Shown: one piece after another, positions 24,479 through 34,593 of the stretch
Layout of the letters: each line of letters opens with the position of its first letter
Position numbering within the stretch: the stretch's first letter is position 1
Assembly (NCBI GenBank): GCA_021399445.1
Contig: JAJTUQ010000009.1
Location: forward strand, 451,501-515,500
Direction: 5' to 3'
Source of the DNA: Xylogone sp. PMI_703
Taxonomy: Eukaryota; Ascomycota; Leotiomycetes
Length of the DNA: 64,000 nucleotides
The notes under the pieces: model-generated
Told to the model about the DNA's origin: nothing
Database searches by the model: none
What the model saw: the letters and a program-made list of their open reading frames with translations, nothing else
Program-made: the position numbers and the translations under genes

Positions 24479-25064
24479 GAAAAGTCGTGAAGGATTCGGC
24501 CCTCAAGAATAATAGCAAGTACGCGTGTTTCCGAATGGCTTCAATGTCGCATGTGAGGATGTCTCAATCCAGGACTATAAATGCCGCTTGTCTACATTCC
24601 TCGATAGTACCCAGGTAGCTCTCAGCTTTCATCATATGGGATTCATTGATAGTATAGGTGGCAATGAATTCTGCCCTGCTTATCTCCTTCTCTGATGTCA
24701 TCAGACTAACGCCCATGGTACCCATCAGTGCCGGGTGAGGGTCGCCCAGAGTTGAAATAAGGGGTTGAAATGAGAGCCGTCGCTGGCTTCTGCGATACAC
24801 GCTCTGGCATCGAGCCATCATCGCGGCGGTACCACATTTTCTCTGTGTTCATGCAGAGGTCTATTTTAATATATAACGACACCTTTGCTGTACCCTATAC
24901 CGGAGTATGTCTGGGCTTCCATGTGGGATTTCTTCAATGTTTGAAGCGCGTGACACAATATATTTCTAGTACAAATATACAGTATATAAATCAACATTGG
25001 GTTTTGCTTTACTTTTGTTTGCCGTTAAATTCCTTCATCAGGACCCATTCAAGCCACAAATACT
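24479..25064. other. Intergenic region with unrecognised open frame
   Basis: A minus-strand frame (24564-24821, 85 codons) reads smoothly and could be a gene fragment, but I recognise no family. The remainder is non-coding. Confidence 0.3.
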
Positions 25065-25733
25065 ATGATACTATTTTCAACCATGCTAATGTCGCTGGCC
25101 AGCCCAACTCTGGTCCTAACCCCCCGAAGTATACTTACCTTTATACTGCGAATGTAACCCTCGCCTCGTCGGTCGTAATAAGAACTAGTCCTCTTAGAAG
25201 ATGACAGGTTCTGGTCATTGCTGGCGAGAATTTCGCAGGACCAATTGGCCACGGTTAGTCCACAGAAACCTATAACCAAGCTGTAAATGTACACAACAGG
25301 GTGATCTAACTTGAAAGCAGGTACTATCCCAGCAGGGGGTGGAGACTGGGGCTTGACAGATACCAATGGCACTTTCATGCCAGATGCCCGGAATATTTTC
25401 ATTTGAAGATGGCAGTAACATCTTTGTGACCTTGAATGGTCGAGCACCACAAGCTACGAGTGGTTACGGTCTGCAGACTTTTGGGACTGGCAGCGACAAC
25501 TGGGTGAATAACATTGTTGGGGTTAGCTCGGCTAGTGTATCTGACATGGGGCTTGCGATTGAAGCTTGGCAGGTAAGGCATGCTAGTCTAAAATTAAAAA
25601 CCAAATATTAGAATTATTGCTGTACTTTTAATAGCTCCATATGATATGTGGAGCTATCAGGCTCAACATTGCCTCTACGGATCCGGAGAGAGTTTTAGCG
25701 ATGAGAGATACTGTGGAAATATTTTACCCTTAG
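25065..25733 (+). pseudogene. DUF3237-family secreted protein, degenerate
   Basis: Fragments in different frames line up with the DUF3237 beta-barrel family. A signal-peptide-like start MILFSTMLMSLASPTLVL is followed, after a shift around a C6 run near 25122, by KYTYLYTANVTL. Then come VLVIAGENFAGPIGHG, a probable intron (GTTAGT...GAAAG) and AGTIPAGGGDWGLTD. After a further one-base shift near 25395 come FEDGSNIFVTLNGRAP and TGSDNWVNNIVGV...IEAWQ. A last intron with donor GTAAGG leads to a short tail ending at TAG. The blocks GGGDW, DGSNIFV and NWVNNIVGV are the family landmarks. At least two frame lesions mean it cannot encode one protein as it stands. The family function is unknown. Confidence 0.6.
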
Positions 25734-26159
25734 ATCTAGTTAACATTCATAGACAAGTGCACATTATCAACTCATACGAAGCAGAACCAAAGTTTCAGAT
25801 GTACTATAACAGTAAAAGAGAAGGCCATATAGATTATAAGAGTAGTCTCGAGTAACTGGAAATCAAACTAACATTCAATTCAAATCTACAAAAAGGAAAT
25901 AAGTTACTGTATCACGTTTTCGCGAGTTATACGAATTATGTTAAGTGTGAACATCGTAATAGATGATGTTATAAGTCTTGTTTTTAAATATATAAGTGAA
26001 TGAAATTTAATATACTCGATGCAAAATTTCGATTCATCTGACACGTAAAAGTTATTGCCAAATTTTTGCTGCGGACGCTTAGGTCGATACAATAAGTCCT
26101 GTTACCCATGACTTACGTAGCTTCCTCAGCCCTAATATCAGGAACTTCTATTCCGTATT
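25734..26159. other. Intergenic region, AT-rich
   Basis: About 425 bp, AT-rich, between the DUF3237 relic and the RidA-like stop. No feature is supported. Confidence 0.35.
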
Positions 26160-26654
26160 CTAGTCACTGATCCATGCATCGGCCTCAATTTCGATCAGCA
26201 TCCCCGGAATCGCTAACGCCCCAACCCCAATCGAAGTAGAGGTTGGGGTTTGCCCTTTCATAACGATTCCCCTAACACGGATTTGCTCCAGTGTTCTATT
26301 CACGACCTCGTCTGGTGTGCCAGGTATATTGACTCTAATTGAAGTAACGTCTTTGAGGCCGCGGGAACCAGCTACCTTGAGAGCTAAGTCGATGTTGTTG
26401 AAGGAGTTTACAACTTGGGTTGTAAAATTGCTTGGAAGGTCGCCGTTTTCAAACCAACCTCCCTGACCAGCAAGACGAATATAAGAGCCAATACGGACTG
26501 CCTGAGTGTAAAGTCTTGCTTCTATCGAAGTCTCTCCAAATCCGGGATAAGAAGTATAGACGGGCACGTCTTTGCCGGAAGGGTAGTGGTTAGGGCTGGC
26601 AGTGGCGCCAAGGAAGAGAGCAGCGATGATAGTCAAAGGCGAGAATGAAACCAT
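26160..26654 (-). CDS. Secreted RidA/YjgF/UK114-family protein
   Basis: Single exon, 164 residues. Residues 1-20 (MVSFSPLTIIAALFLGATAS) form a signal peptide, unusual for this mostly cytosolic/mitochondrial family. The fold is recognisable from SSF-type features: VRIGSYIRLAGQGG, the helix segment NIDLALKVAGSRGLKDVTSI, and the terminal strand GMLIEIEADAWI. True RidA imine deaminases use an Arg just before the last strands; by my alignment that position is Thr/Ser here (PTSTSIGVGALAIPG), so 2-iminoacid deaminase activity is doubtful. It reads in the same direction as the amidohydrolase 1 kb upstream and could act on an extracellular aromatic or imine product, which is speculative. Confidence 0.85.
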   Translation of the reverse strand: MVSFSPLTIIAALFLGATASPNHYPSGKDVPVYTSYPGFGETSIEARLYTQAVRIGSYIRLAGQGGWFENGDLPSNFTTQVVNSFNNIDLALKVAGSRGLKDVTSIRVNIPGTPDEVVNRTLEQIRVRGIVMKGQTPTSTSIGVGALAIPGMLIEIEADAWISD

Positions 26655-27668
26655 TTTGAAAGATTCTTAGGATAATTATAAAATACCATGTAGTGTATGA
26701 CAGGAGGAAGTATCTTTAAGTTTGTGCTCTTGTATGTGAAACGAGAAAGAGAAGAAAGTGGCACTCATACCAGCTTAAATATATATTAAGGGCACTAATA
26801 AGCTGCTTGATTGATTTAAAAGTCATCCTGACAAAATGATAATCAATTTTAAAGCGGATCGATTCCATGAGAAACCATTAGGATTACCAATTCCTGTGTC
26901 CTGGCTTAATAACTCACCTCACCCTCAGGCAGTGGTCCTAATCCAAGAACAGTTGCGTTTATTAGGAAGAAAATCAAAGCTACGAATCCAGTTCAAACTG
27001 GCAATGACCTACGAGAGATAAACCCGTAGCACTTCCTTGCTTATAGTGAGTTATAAATCTCTGAGACCGACTCTGCATGTTGGATGTTGCGGAGGCAAAG
27101 CGTCCTAATAATGTTCGACAGGATCGCTAATGTGATATGGCTATCATTGTCGAAACGGGATTCGAACAGGTGGCTATTGTAAGTTATACATCGTATTAGC
27201 AGTACTAGATAAAGATATCTATAAAGCATCTTTAGAGACGCATCTATTATAGACCTAAAGAAAGCCGGTTAGTTATATATGCATTCTAATCTAGCGTGTA
27301 CGTTTGTGAATTAAAATGTCGTTCAAGCCTGAGGCTTAGGCGCTCACTAAAGGTTCAGATGATGATGGTAACACTTTATTCATGTCCAATGGGTCAGATT
27401 CGAGAATCTCTAGTATAGGAACATGCTAAGCTTAGGATTTATATACAGATACTAATTGCCACAAACAATCCCGGGGTTACATTCCGGAACTCAAGATGTG
27501 TCTTAGTTGTAGCTCCTGCGACTAGACCGACTATTTTGGAGCTTATTTATCACCTAGAAATAGCAGTCTTTTCAAGGTATATAATTTCTAGTACATATCA
27601 TTTGTTATAGCTGAAAAGTACCTCTCAACTTTGATGAAACATGTCGTCTTCCAGAGCCTTCAGCTTCT
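26655..27668. other. Intergenic region
   Basis: About 1 kb containing the RidA-like promoter and the 3' flank of the amidohydrolase. A GATTCGAAC-like string near 27159 resembles a tRNA T-loop but has no tRNA around it. No gene is supported. Confidence 0.35.
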
Positions 27669-28715
27669 TTAAAGTTTCAAATTTAATAGTTTCATCGCGT
27701 TTTTATATGCAACGCCCTCAAATTCCCTTCGCGTTAGGATGCCACTCCGCTGCACTTCCCGCAGAAATTCTGCACCATCAGTATTATTCGCCCAAGGCCA
27801 GTCTACACTATACATGATCTTATCAGAAGACTTGCTCTCTAGAACACATTTGAATGATGGAAGAGTAAAAAATCCCGATGTAGTAATCCATATATTCTCA
27901 TTCCATACCGTCCTCAAGTCGCGCTTCTTTTTACTCCAACTGTTTTCGCCAACATATATAATGCGGTCCACCTGAAAAGGAACCATTTCTCCCATATGAC
28001 CCAAAATAAGTTTCAAGGAGGGAAACTGGTCAAAAAAACCACTCCTATATAGCTTTAGAAAATGAAGGCCCGTAAGCTCATGCCAGCCCCATCCATTAGT
28101 TTCCAAAATTTGCTCTGAGAGAATATCGTAATTTCCAGCAAAATCATCTTTAATCATGGCCGGTGTTGGAGGGGTTGGGTGCAAATAGATAGGGACATCA
28201 AGTTTAACAGCTTGAGCAAACATCGGCCAGTAAGTCTCGTTGTCGTAGAAATGTCCGTTGTCATGGTTGATAATCAAAGCACCCACGAAACCTAATTCTT
28301 TCACACAGCGAGTAAGTTCCTTCACTGCAGCAGCCGGGTCGCTCACCGGAAGCACACACCAAGCTGCAAAGCGGTCTGGATGCTGAAGAACTAAAGAATG
28401 AAGATCATTGTTTGTCTGCTGACATTGAGAGAGATTTCCGTTGACAGGAGACTGTGATATGACTTGTTTTGTGATTCCAGCTTGATCCATTTGCTCTATT
28501 CGGTAGGACGCTGGAGCTGTGAGCTTCTGAATAATCCATTCTGCCGTGCTATTTGCAGCAACCAGGCCTGGTTCAAACACTGTGTCGAGAAAATGCTCTT
28601 CCAGTGTAATGGTAGGTGTGTTCCATGTCCGACCCAAGTCTAGTGGGAACGAATAAACAAGATTTGCGGAACAGAGGGCGATTAACAGAGTGTAGAACCC
28701 TACTCCGTGAGCCAT
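27669..28715 (-). CDS. Secreted amidohydrolase-2 family decarboxylase-like enzyme
   Basis: Relative of ACMSD, gamma-resorcylate and salicylate decarboxylases, metal-dependent TIM barrels that remove CO2 from aromatic acids. Single exon, 348 residues. All five hallmark residues are present by position: Glu39 and His41 in LEEHF, His179 in YLHPTPP, His240 in LGHMGE and Asp305 in MYSVDWPW. An N-terminal hydrophobic stretch (about 1-22, MAHGVGFYTLLIALCSANLV) predicts secretion or an ER location, odd for this normally cytosolic family, and N-glycosylation sequons (NST, NLS, NET, NNT) fit that route. It is divergent from the GPR1-type carrier and co-oriented with the secreted RidA-like protein. A catalytically competent aromatic acid decarboxylase is my best guess; the substrate is unknown. 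Confidence 0.9.
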   Translation of the reverse strand: MAHGVGFYTLLIALCSANLVYSFPLDLGRTWNTPTITLEEHFLDTVFEPGLVAANSTAEWIIQKLTAPASYRIEQMDQAGITKQVISQSPVNGNLSQCQQTNNDLHSLVLQHPDRFAAWCVLPVSDPAAAVKELTRCVKELGFVGALIINHDNGHFYDNETYWPMFAQAVKLDVPIYLHPTPPTPAMIKDDFAGNYDILSEQILETNGWGWHELTGLHFLKLYRSGFFDQFPSLKLILGHMGEMVPFQVDRIIYVGENSWSKKKRDLRTVWNENIWITTSGFFTLPSFKCVLESKSSDKIMYSVDWPWANNTDGAEFLREVQRSGILTRREFEGVAYKNAMKLLNLKL

Positions 28716-29686
28716 GGTGAATCCAGATGTCTTTGAAAATGTCAGTCATGGGATTATTCTGAAAGATGGGCTGAAATGAATAATTTCTCAGATTTTGTAT
28801 TGCCTAGTGCCGTGCACTTCTCTGCATTCCACATCCCGCATTCTGCATATCCCTACGCCGCGGACATACCATATGCAGGCTGATAGGGTGACAGGGTCAA
28901 TAGCCGGGCTCGCTAGACTGCATCCGTTAAATTTGGAGATTTCTACTATTTACGTAGTGCTCTCTCTCACTGATAATGTTATTATTAAGGTAGATCCATC
29001 AGATTCAGTATTTGCCATACACCTTTGCACCACCTACCTTCTGGCTCTGATAACTTAGAGTTTACATCAATTATGTGTCCTAGCCAGCTTGTGTTAGTCT
29101 TACAAGTAGAAATCGTGTCGTATTTTACTTGCCATTCTCGCGATTATCCGCCGGCTTAGGAGATCATTGTGTAAGCTCCTTTCGGCCCCTTAGAGCGGGG
29201 TTTAACAGGCACAACCTTGCATAAAATAATAAAACTCATCATGGAAGCTTGCAAATCAAGAGTAGATTGCTCCACATCCCCAATTTCGGGCGATAGCTGA
29301 CGTCTCCGGCATAGAATTAGAAATCAACTCTCTTAAAGCGCTAACGAGTTCAACCAATGATTGGTCTATCGAAGTTCCTGGGGTTTGTGGAGGACGCTCG
29401 TCACCCCAGAATCCGGGGTTCGATCTGAAATTCCGCGATTTTAGGATGATTCCGCAGTGCTCTGGCTTTGATTACGAGTTATGTCTGACGGATACAAGAT
29501 GACCGTGGATGATAATTTGTCGGAAGATCCAGGATGCTTCTTGACGTCGAGGCCATTGAGGGCAGCGTTCTCTATAAATATAAGGCTCCTTCGGGCCCCC
29601 GAATGTCCCGGGGACTATTGCAAACGGCCAAAAGCAGTGTTTCAAAGTCTACCAATAATTTATTCCAAAGACTTTACTCGGGATTA
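28716..29686. promoter_or_regulatory. Divergent intergenic region, decarboxylase-like / GPR1-type permease
   Basis: About 970 bp. An in-frame ATG at 29534 would extend the permease by 51 residues of poor quality, so I treat that stretch as leader. No specific operators were identified. Confidence 0.4.
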
Positions 29687-30774
29687 ATGATGGGCAATAT
29701 ATACGAGATATCTTCCAGCAAGACCGCTGAGAAGGATATTGAAGCGCAGCTCCATGAGATTAGTCCAACGGGTACTGTGACTATCTCATCAGAGCTTTTT
29801 GAGAAGGTTTGAAATTCCTGTTCATACGGGTCAAATGGAGACTGATGAATCCAGCTCTGCCTCGCACCTAAGGTCGCCGAAATAGGAAGACCAAAAAAGA
29901 GATTTGCTAATGCCACCCCTTTGGGCCTGATGGGGTATGTCGGACTCACTGATCTTCATGTATAGTATCACTAATATTTGGTTTGAAACAGTTTCGTCAT
30001 CTCTTCTACAACATTCTCCGGCGTTACTCTAGGCTGGGGTGGAAATACACAACTTACAGGAGTCATGTAAGAACATCAGTTGAATCTGTTTTGCTTTCAT
30101 GTTCCTACAACTACTGAATATAGTCCAAGACTAATATGTAACTTTGCTTTAGGGGAATTTTCTATTTCACTGGCCCCGTCCTTCTCATTCTGGGGACTAT
30201 TTTTGAATGGGTTGCGGGTGAGATCTTGTCCATGCTGATCCTCGGTTTATTCAGTGTCTTCTGGCTTTCCTTTGGCACGCTACAGACTCCAACCTTGCAG
30301 ATTGCACAAGCATATTCTCCTACTGGTGATGCGGCTGAAGGTGCTGCATCCACTGGATTCAACGCTGCGGTTGCATTATATCTGATGGTATGGGGGTTCT
30401 GGCTTTTTACCGTTTTTATTTTCACATTGAGGAAAAACGTTGTTTTGGCAGCAACTATCCTGCTTGCCTCTACTGGTAGCTTTTTGCTTGGCGGTGCATA
30501 TTGGAAGCTAAGCGTGAGTGATTTCTCCCATGCGGCCCATTTACAAAAGGTAAGATCCCCAAAATCTTGAGTCAAATCCTAATTAGCAACGTGTGTAATG
30601 CAAGAATAAAGCTGATGATTGCAATAGGCGGGTGGGAGCGTCTTCTTCGTAGTTTCGATGCTGGGCTGGTATAGGACATTCGTCATAGTAACAGCCGAGC
30701 TTGGTATGTTCTCATTACCGTTGGGGGATCTCTCTCACTTTTGGCCGGATAAGGCAATAGGAAAGAAGGAATAA
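29687..30774 (+). CDS. GPR1/FUN34/YaaH-family acetate-type permease
   Basis: Six-helix membrane protein for acetate/ammonium-linked transport (AceP, Ato2, SatP relatives). Five exons (29687-29806, 29855-29934, 29992-30066, 30153-30549, 30628-30774) give 272 residues. The cytosolic N-terminus ISPTGTVTISSELFEKL is typical of fungal members. The family signature N-P-[AV]-P-[LF]-G-L appears as NATPLGLMGF, with Ala-Thr in place of Pro-Ala. Later blocks are GWGGNTQLTG, FEWVAGEILSMLILGLFSVF and the terminal LPLGDLSHFWP. All four introns restore continuous frame. The start was set at 29687 from the usual length of the N-terminus; 29690 has the better ATG context. Its divergent pairing with a decarboxylase-like gene might reflect carboxylate uptake. 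Confidence 0.9.
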
Positions 30775-32278
30775 ATCTAATTCGGAGGGAATATAAAATT
30801 TTACAATCGAAAAACTATACAGCTATTTGGCCCAGGGCTTTCCTTGTTCTCTAGAATGGAAGATCTGTTTGCCACTTAACTCATTGAAAGCACAACTCTA
30901 AATTTTCATATTGATCTCAAGGGTAGCGTAGTCGAAATTAGACAATATGCAGTTTACGTGTGCATTTCCATATAATTTCCATCTACACGTGTACTAATTG
31001 TACTTGTATGGGTTTATTGCAGTGCTAAGTTAGTGCTGTACCCTCCCCCATACTCCGGATTCCCTCGGCGCACTAGTTTATCGTGTACCTTCAAACTCCA
31101 TAGGAATTTTTCGCATGCCGGGCCCTGAAGACCATGAGGCTCAATCAATCACTTTTACAGCAAGTGAGCACTGCCATTCACGTTTACCCGTATACGCTTT
31201 ACAGTAATACCTCGGCGAGCTCGACAGCTCGGTTACGTACACTCCAGTACCACCTATTCTCACGAAATCCGATCAGGAGCTGCGAATGTAATGCTAGACA
31301 GTGCGTATTGTCAGCACTAGCCCGACACTAAGAGGTGCCTCACTCGGTACGGATCCGTGAATATACCATAGAGCGTAATAGAAGGAGTTTAGCTCGTGAT
31401 CCGATGACATGAGAACAGGCGGCGAGCGAGGCGGTACTCGGCGAGGATGCAGAAAATCTGAGGAGTCAGGTTTGGAAACTCAATCCTCACAGGGTTCAGC
31501 GAAGCCAAGAAATTTAGCACTTAGAGTCAGGTTAACTCCTCGCATAATCGTAATTTTGCTGCTTTTAATACCTATGGGCACAAAAACTCTCTGGTTATCA
31601 GACTTGAACTCCAATAACTTCATCTTATGTTCACATACGAATTAATACTACATAAAGAGATCTAACAATACAATAGAATAATTAATCAAATACGTACAGT
31701 CTGAATAAACTCAGGTTTGTATTTTAAATTATTTTAAGTGTAATCATTTAGTATTATAATATTTCAGCTACTAGAATCGCCGAGAATCCAGGCTATCACT
31801 CATTATAATAGCGCGCTTAACATTTAGACTACCAGCCACTATAACTGCTTATAACTATTGGCTACTAGTCACTATACCCGCCTATAATTTTAGGTCAGTA
31901 TGCGGCTGCACCGTATCGCTAATGTCTTACGGTCGTTGGCTCGTTTAGCATGCCGACAGGCCCAAGCCCGTAGGGCCCGGATAAGACTTTACGTGCAAGT
32001 CACAACTTTTATATAACTAGAACACTACTTAAATTACTTTAGTTGTATTGTATTGTATAATTAAGTATCTGGAGTATTGAAGTTTTGATTCGAAGTTTTG
32101 ATGAGAGGAAGTGATGTGTGCAACAACGATGTCTGCGATTTTGAGTACGGATCGGTACGAGTACTAGTGAGTGCCCATAGGTAAACGGTGAGTGGCTTTA
32201 AATTAGCTCAGGCCTTCATGAAAGACGGGCCATTTTATCGTATGACATTATCTTTTTACATAGGAACAAGTGATTGTG
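30775..32278. other. Gene-poor region with an AT-rich tract
   Basis: About 1.5 kb with no supported gene. Around 31620-32100 it becomes strongly AT-rich and TA-rich, with repeated strings such as CACTATAACTGCTTATAA and CACTATACCCGCCTATAA. This looks like an old repeat degraded by C-to-T change, as expected of repeat-induced point mutation, though no parent element can be named. Confidence 0.45.
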
Positions 32279-32540
32279 TCTTATGCTGACACTTCAACTA
32301 ATTATTACTGTACAAAAGTCCTGATGGCACATCCGTGCACACCACACATGGAAGAGTTTTAGTCTATTCTTGCTCTATCGAAAGGATCTCCGTTACTTAC
32401 GTATCCGAATCATTTCATACACTTACAGTTTGGTATATCGTCAGCTAAGGTAGCATGCCAGGACAAGTGGCCAATAGTTACTAGGATTCTCAGCAGCTCA
32501 GATGAGCTGAACGCCATTAAAGTTAAGAGTGGAGCGCCTA
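32279..32540 (+). repeat. Dispersed repeat, copy B
   Basis: Aligns with the copy at 24208-24478 in direct orientation over its whole length, about 8.1 kb away. See that entry for shared blocks. The flanks differ, so the boundaries are approximate. Confidence 0.8.
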
Positions 32541-33221
32541 GATTAAATCGACCATCTTAAGTAGTAAAGTAGCTTTAGCACAGCACTAGTCGCGAATTCT
32601 GTCATTACTTAATAAAGCTAATTATAATGTGCTGACTTTGCTTCACACCATTAGCAGTCTGGGTAAGACACCGGCCGTGATAGCATCGTGGTTCAGTAGC
32701 GGGAAAGGATGGACCCGGAGAACACGATATGAGTATTCACAGAGTCTGGCTTCCCCTTGTGGGTTCACTCTAGACTTTTAAATGGAGATAATTGAGAATG
32801 TATCTGGATGGAAGTTGTCTGATACTAAGGGCATGAATTAATTACGGTCCATCTTGGCGTTCTACTAAGGAAGAGAAGCTGAATCTACCTCGTATACACT
32901 ATCGATCTTAGCCAGTAATTGTCCTAGACTGCCAATGGGCTTACGTTGGACCTCTATGCACAAGAGAGCTACCCTCTAGCTAAAGCAAGCCAATCGAAAC
33001 CCCGAAAGTCCGGAATCTGGGAGACTCGGTCAGGCTTTTTTATCATTACTGTGAGGGACTTAATGGCGGGAACGGAAGCTCTGATTATGGCAATGCCGCT
33101 CATTCTAGGGGGAGAGTATTTAAAGGGTGCATCTATCTCCTGCGTGAAAATTTATGGCTATGGCTCCAGTATATCTTGAGGAATTTACGAAGCTTTTATC
33201 AAGAAAGTAATACATGCCATC
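32541..33221. other. Intergenic region upstream of the alpha/beta hydrolase
   Basis: About 680 bp, presumed promoter. No gene or clear motif. Confidence 0.35.
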
Positions 33222-34361
33222 ATGGTCTCCTCAACGAACGTCTATATATCACTGTGTGCCACCTTATCCTTTGCTTTGGTCCAAGGGCTTCCACAACACG
33301 CAGCCATCTCACCTGATTCACATCCCGCTACTCCATGTGAGACTTTTGACTTTAAAATACCAGTTCAAGCCTCCAATGATTCCGGCGTTCTACTTCCGGC
33401 TGCTATCTATAACATCAGTGGCTCATATTGCCCTCCAACAACCATCATTCCACACCGAGAACATACAGTTCAGCTTCTTATCCATGGTGCTACAGCAAAC
33501 AAGCACTACTGGTCAGCTTTGGGACCAGTTGGAGGGGGATACCAGGAAAGAAACTACTCCTGGATAGACGTATCCCGAGCACAAGGCTACCACACTGTTG
33601 CAATTGATCGACTTGGAGTGGGAAATTCATCTCACCCGAGCCCAGGGGACGTTCGGCTTCCGCTCGATGCAGATATTACGAGTCAAATCGTCCACCAATT
33701 GCGGGAAAAGCCATTACCGGTATCTCACACTCCTGGCCGGCCTCGACAAAAACCGTTCAAAAAGGTGATCCTGGTTGGCCACTCCATTGCTTCAGTGATA
33801 ATCAACTACCTTATCAACAACGAACCCGACGTTGCAGACGCAGTGGTGTTAACTGGTTATGTCCATGTCTTCACTAAATTAGCTACATCGGGGCAACAGT
33901 TCGCCTCGGCTGCATCCATCTTCCCTCGGCGCTTCCCGGGACTAGACGCGGGATATCAGAGCATCGTATCAGCGGAGAACATGCGGGTGTCATTCTTTAG
34001 TGATGACGGGAGCTTTGATCCGGTTATTCCGACGCTCAATTGGCAGAGAGAAGATGTGCAAGGGACGGGTGAGGTTCAGAGTCTTGGCTCTTTACTGGGA
34101 TCGTCTTTTGCTACTGATACAGCCGAGAACTTCAGGGCTCCTATTGCTATTGTCATTGGTGAGTTTGATGAGCCTCTTTGCAATAGCAACTGTCATGAAG
34201 GGAATAGCAACCTGGCTGTCATGTCGAAGAGCTACTATCCTCATTCGAGAGCTTTCGAACCCATCGTTATCCCGGGTACGGGGCATTTCTTGAATCTACA
34301 TTATACGGCGAAGCAGACATTTAGCAGGGTTCATAACTGGCTGGAGAAAGTTGGGTTTTGA
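33222..34361 (+). CDS. Secreted alpha/beta hydrolase
   Basis: Single exon, 379 residues. Residues 1-22 (MVSSTNVYISLCATLSFALV...) form a signal peptide. The alpha/beta-hydrolase core has an oxyanion-type LLIHGATANKHYW, the segment AIDRLGVGNSS, the nucleophile elbow VGHSIAS (Ser188), an acid candidate in GEFDEPLC and the catalytic His in PGTGHFLNLH. Several Cys and N-glycosylation sites suit an extracellular enzyme. Related fungal proteins are annotated as hydrolases or esterases without a proven substrate. A pogo-like transposon begins 118 bp after the stop, so the hydrolase 3' region may have been altered, but the coding frame is intact. Confidence 0.9.
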   Translation: MVSSTNVYISLCATLSFALVQGLPQHAAISPDSHPATPCETFDFKIPVQASNDSGVLLPAAIYNISGSYCPPTTIIPHREHTVQLLIHGATANKHYWSALGPVGGGYQERNYSWIDVSRAQGYHTVAIDRLGVGNSSHPSPGDVRLPLDADITSQIVHQLREKPLPVSHTPGRPRQKPFKKVILVGHSIASVIINYLINNEPDVADAVVLTGYVHVFTKLATSGQQFASAASIFPRRFPGLDAGYQSIVSAENMRVSFFSDDGSFDPVIPTLNWQREDVQGTGEVQSLGSLLGSSFATDTAENFRAPIAIVIGEFDEPLCNSNCHEGNSNLAVMSKSYYPHSRAFEPIVIPGTGHFLNLHYTAKQTFSRVHNWLEKVGF

Positions 34362-34478
34362 TCTCGTGGAATTAAAAGACTGTTCGGTCCGATGATTGGG
34401 GGTCGTCCACCTCCAGTTAATGGACTTAGGATGGTGCTACGCAGCACGGACAGAGTTCGTATATCGTATATACCTGTA

Positions 34479-34526
34479 ACGTAATTCCCTGTCCAAGCGA
34501 ACACCCGGTCCAAACGAACACTTTTT
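34479..34526 (+). repeat. Left terminal inverted repeat of the pogo-like element
   Basis: Begins ACGTAATTCCC and matches the reverse complement of the right end over all 48 bp. It contains two tandem near-copies of a 14-mer, GTCCAAGCGAACAC and GTCCAAACGAACAC, at a 17-bp period, likely transposase-binding sites. Confidence 0.95.
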
Positions 34527-34593
34527 CCCAAATCATCAATTTTATCAACCACCTTGAATTCAAACAATTATTACTCAACAAAAACGCGTCCAA

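Noticed and set aside
24564..24821. 85-codon minus-strand frame that reads like protein
   Set aside because: No family recognised and no adjoining exons; noted only as possible gene fragment.
27150..27175. GATTCGAAC string resembling a tRNA T-loop
   Set aside because: The flanking bases cannot form the T-stem, and no acceptor, D or anticodon arm fits on either strand.
29481..29686. Upstream ATGs at 29481 (other frame) and 29534 (same frame) for the GPR1-type permease
   Set aside because: The added residues do not resemble family N-termini; the start at 29687 gives the usual length.
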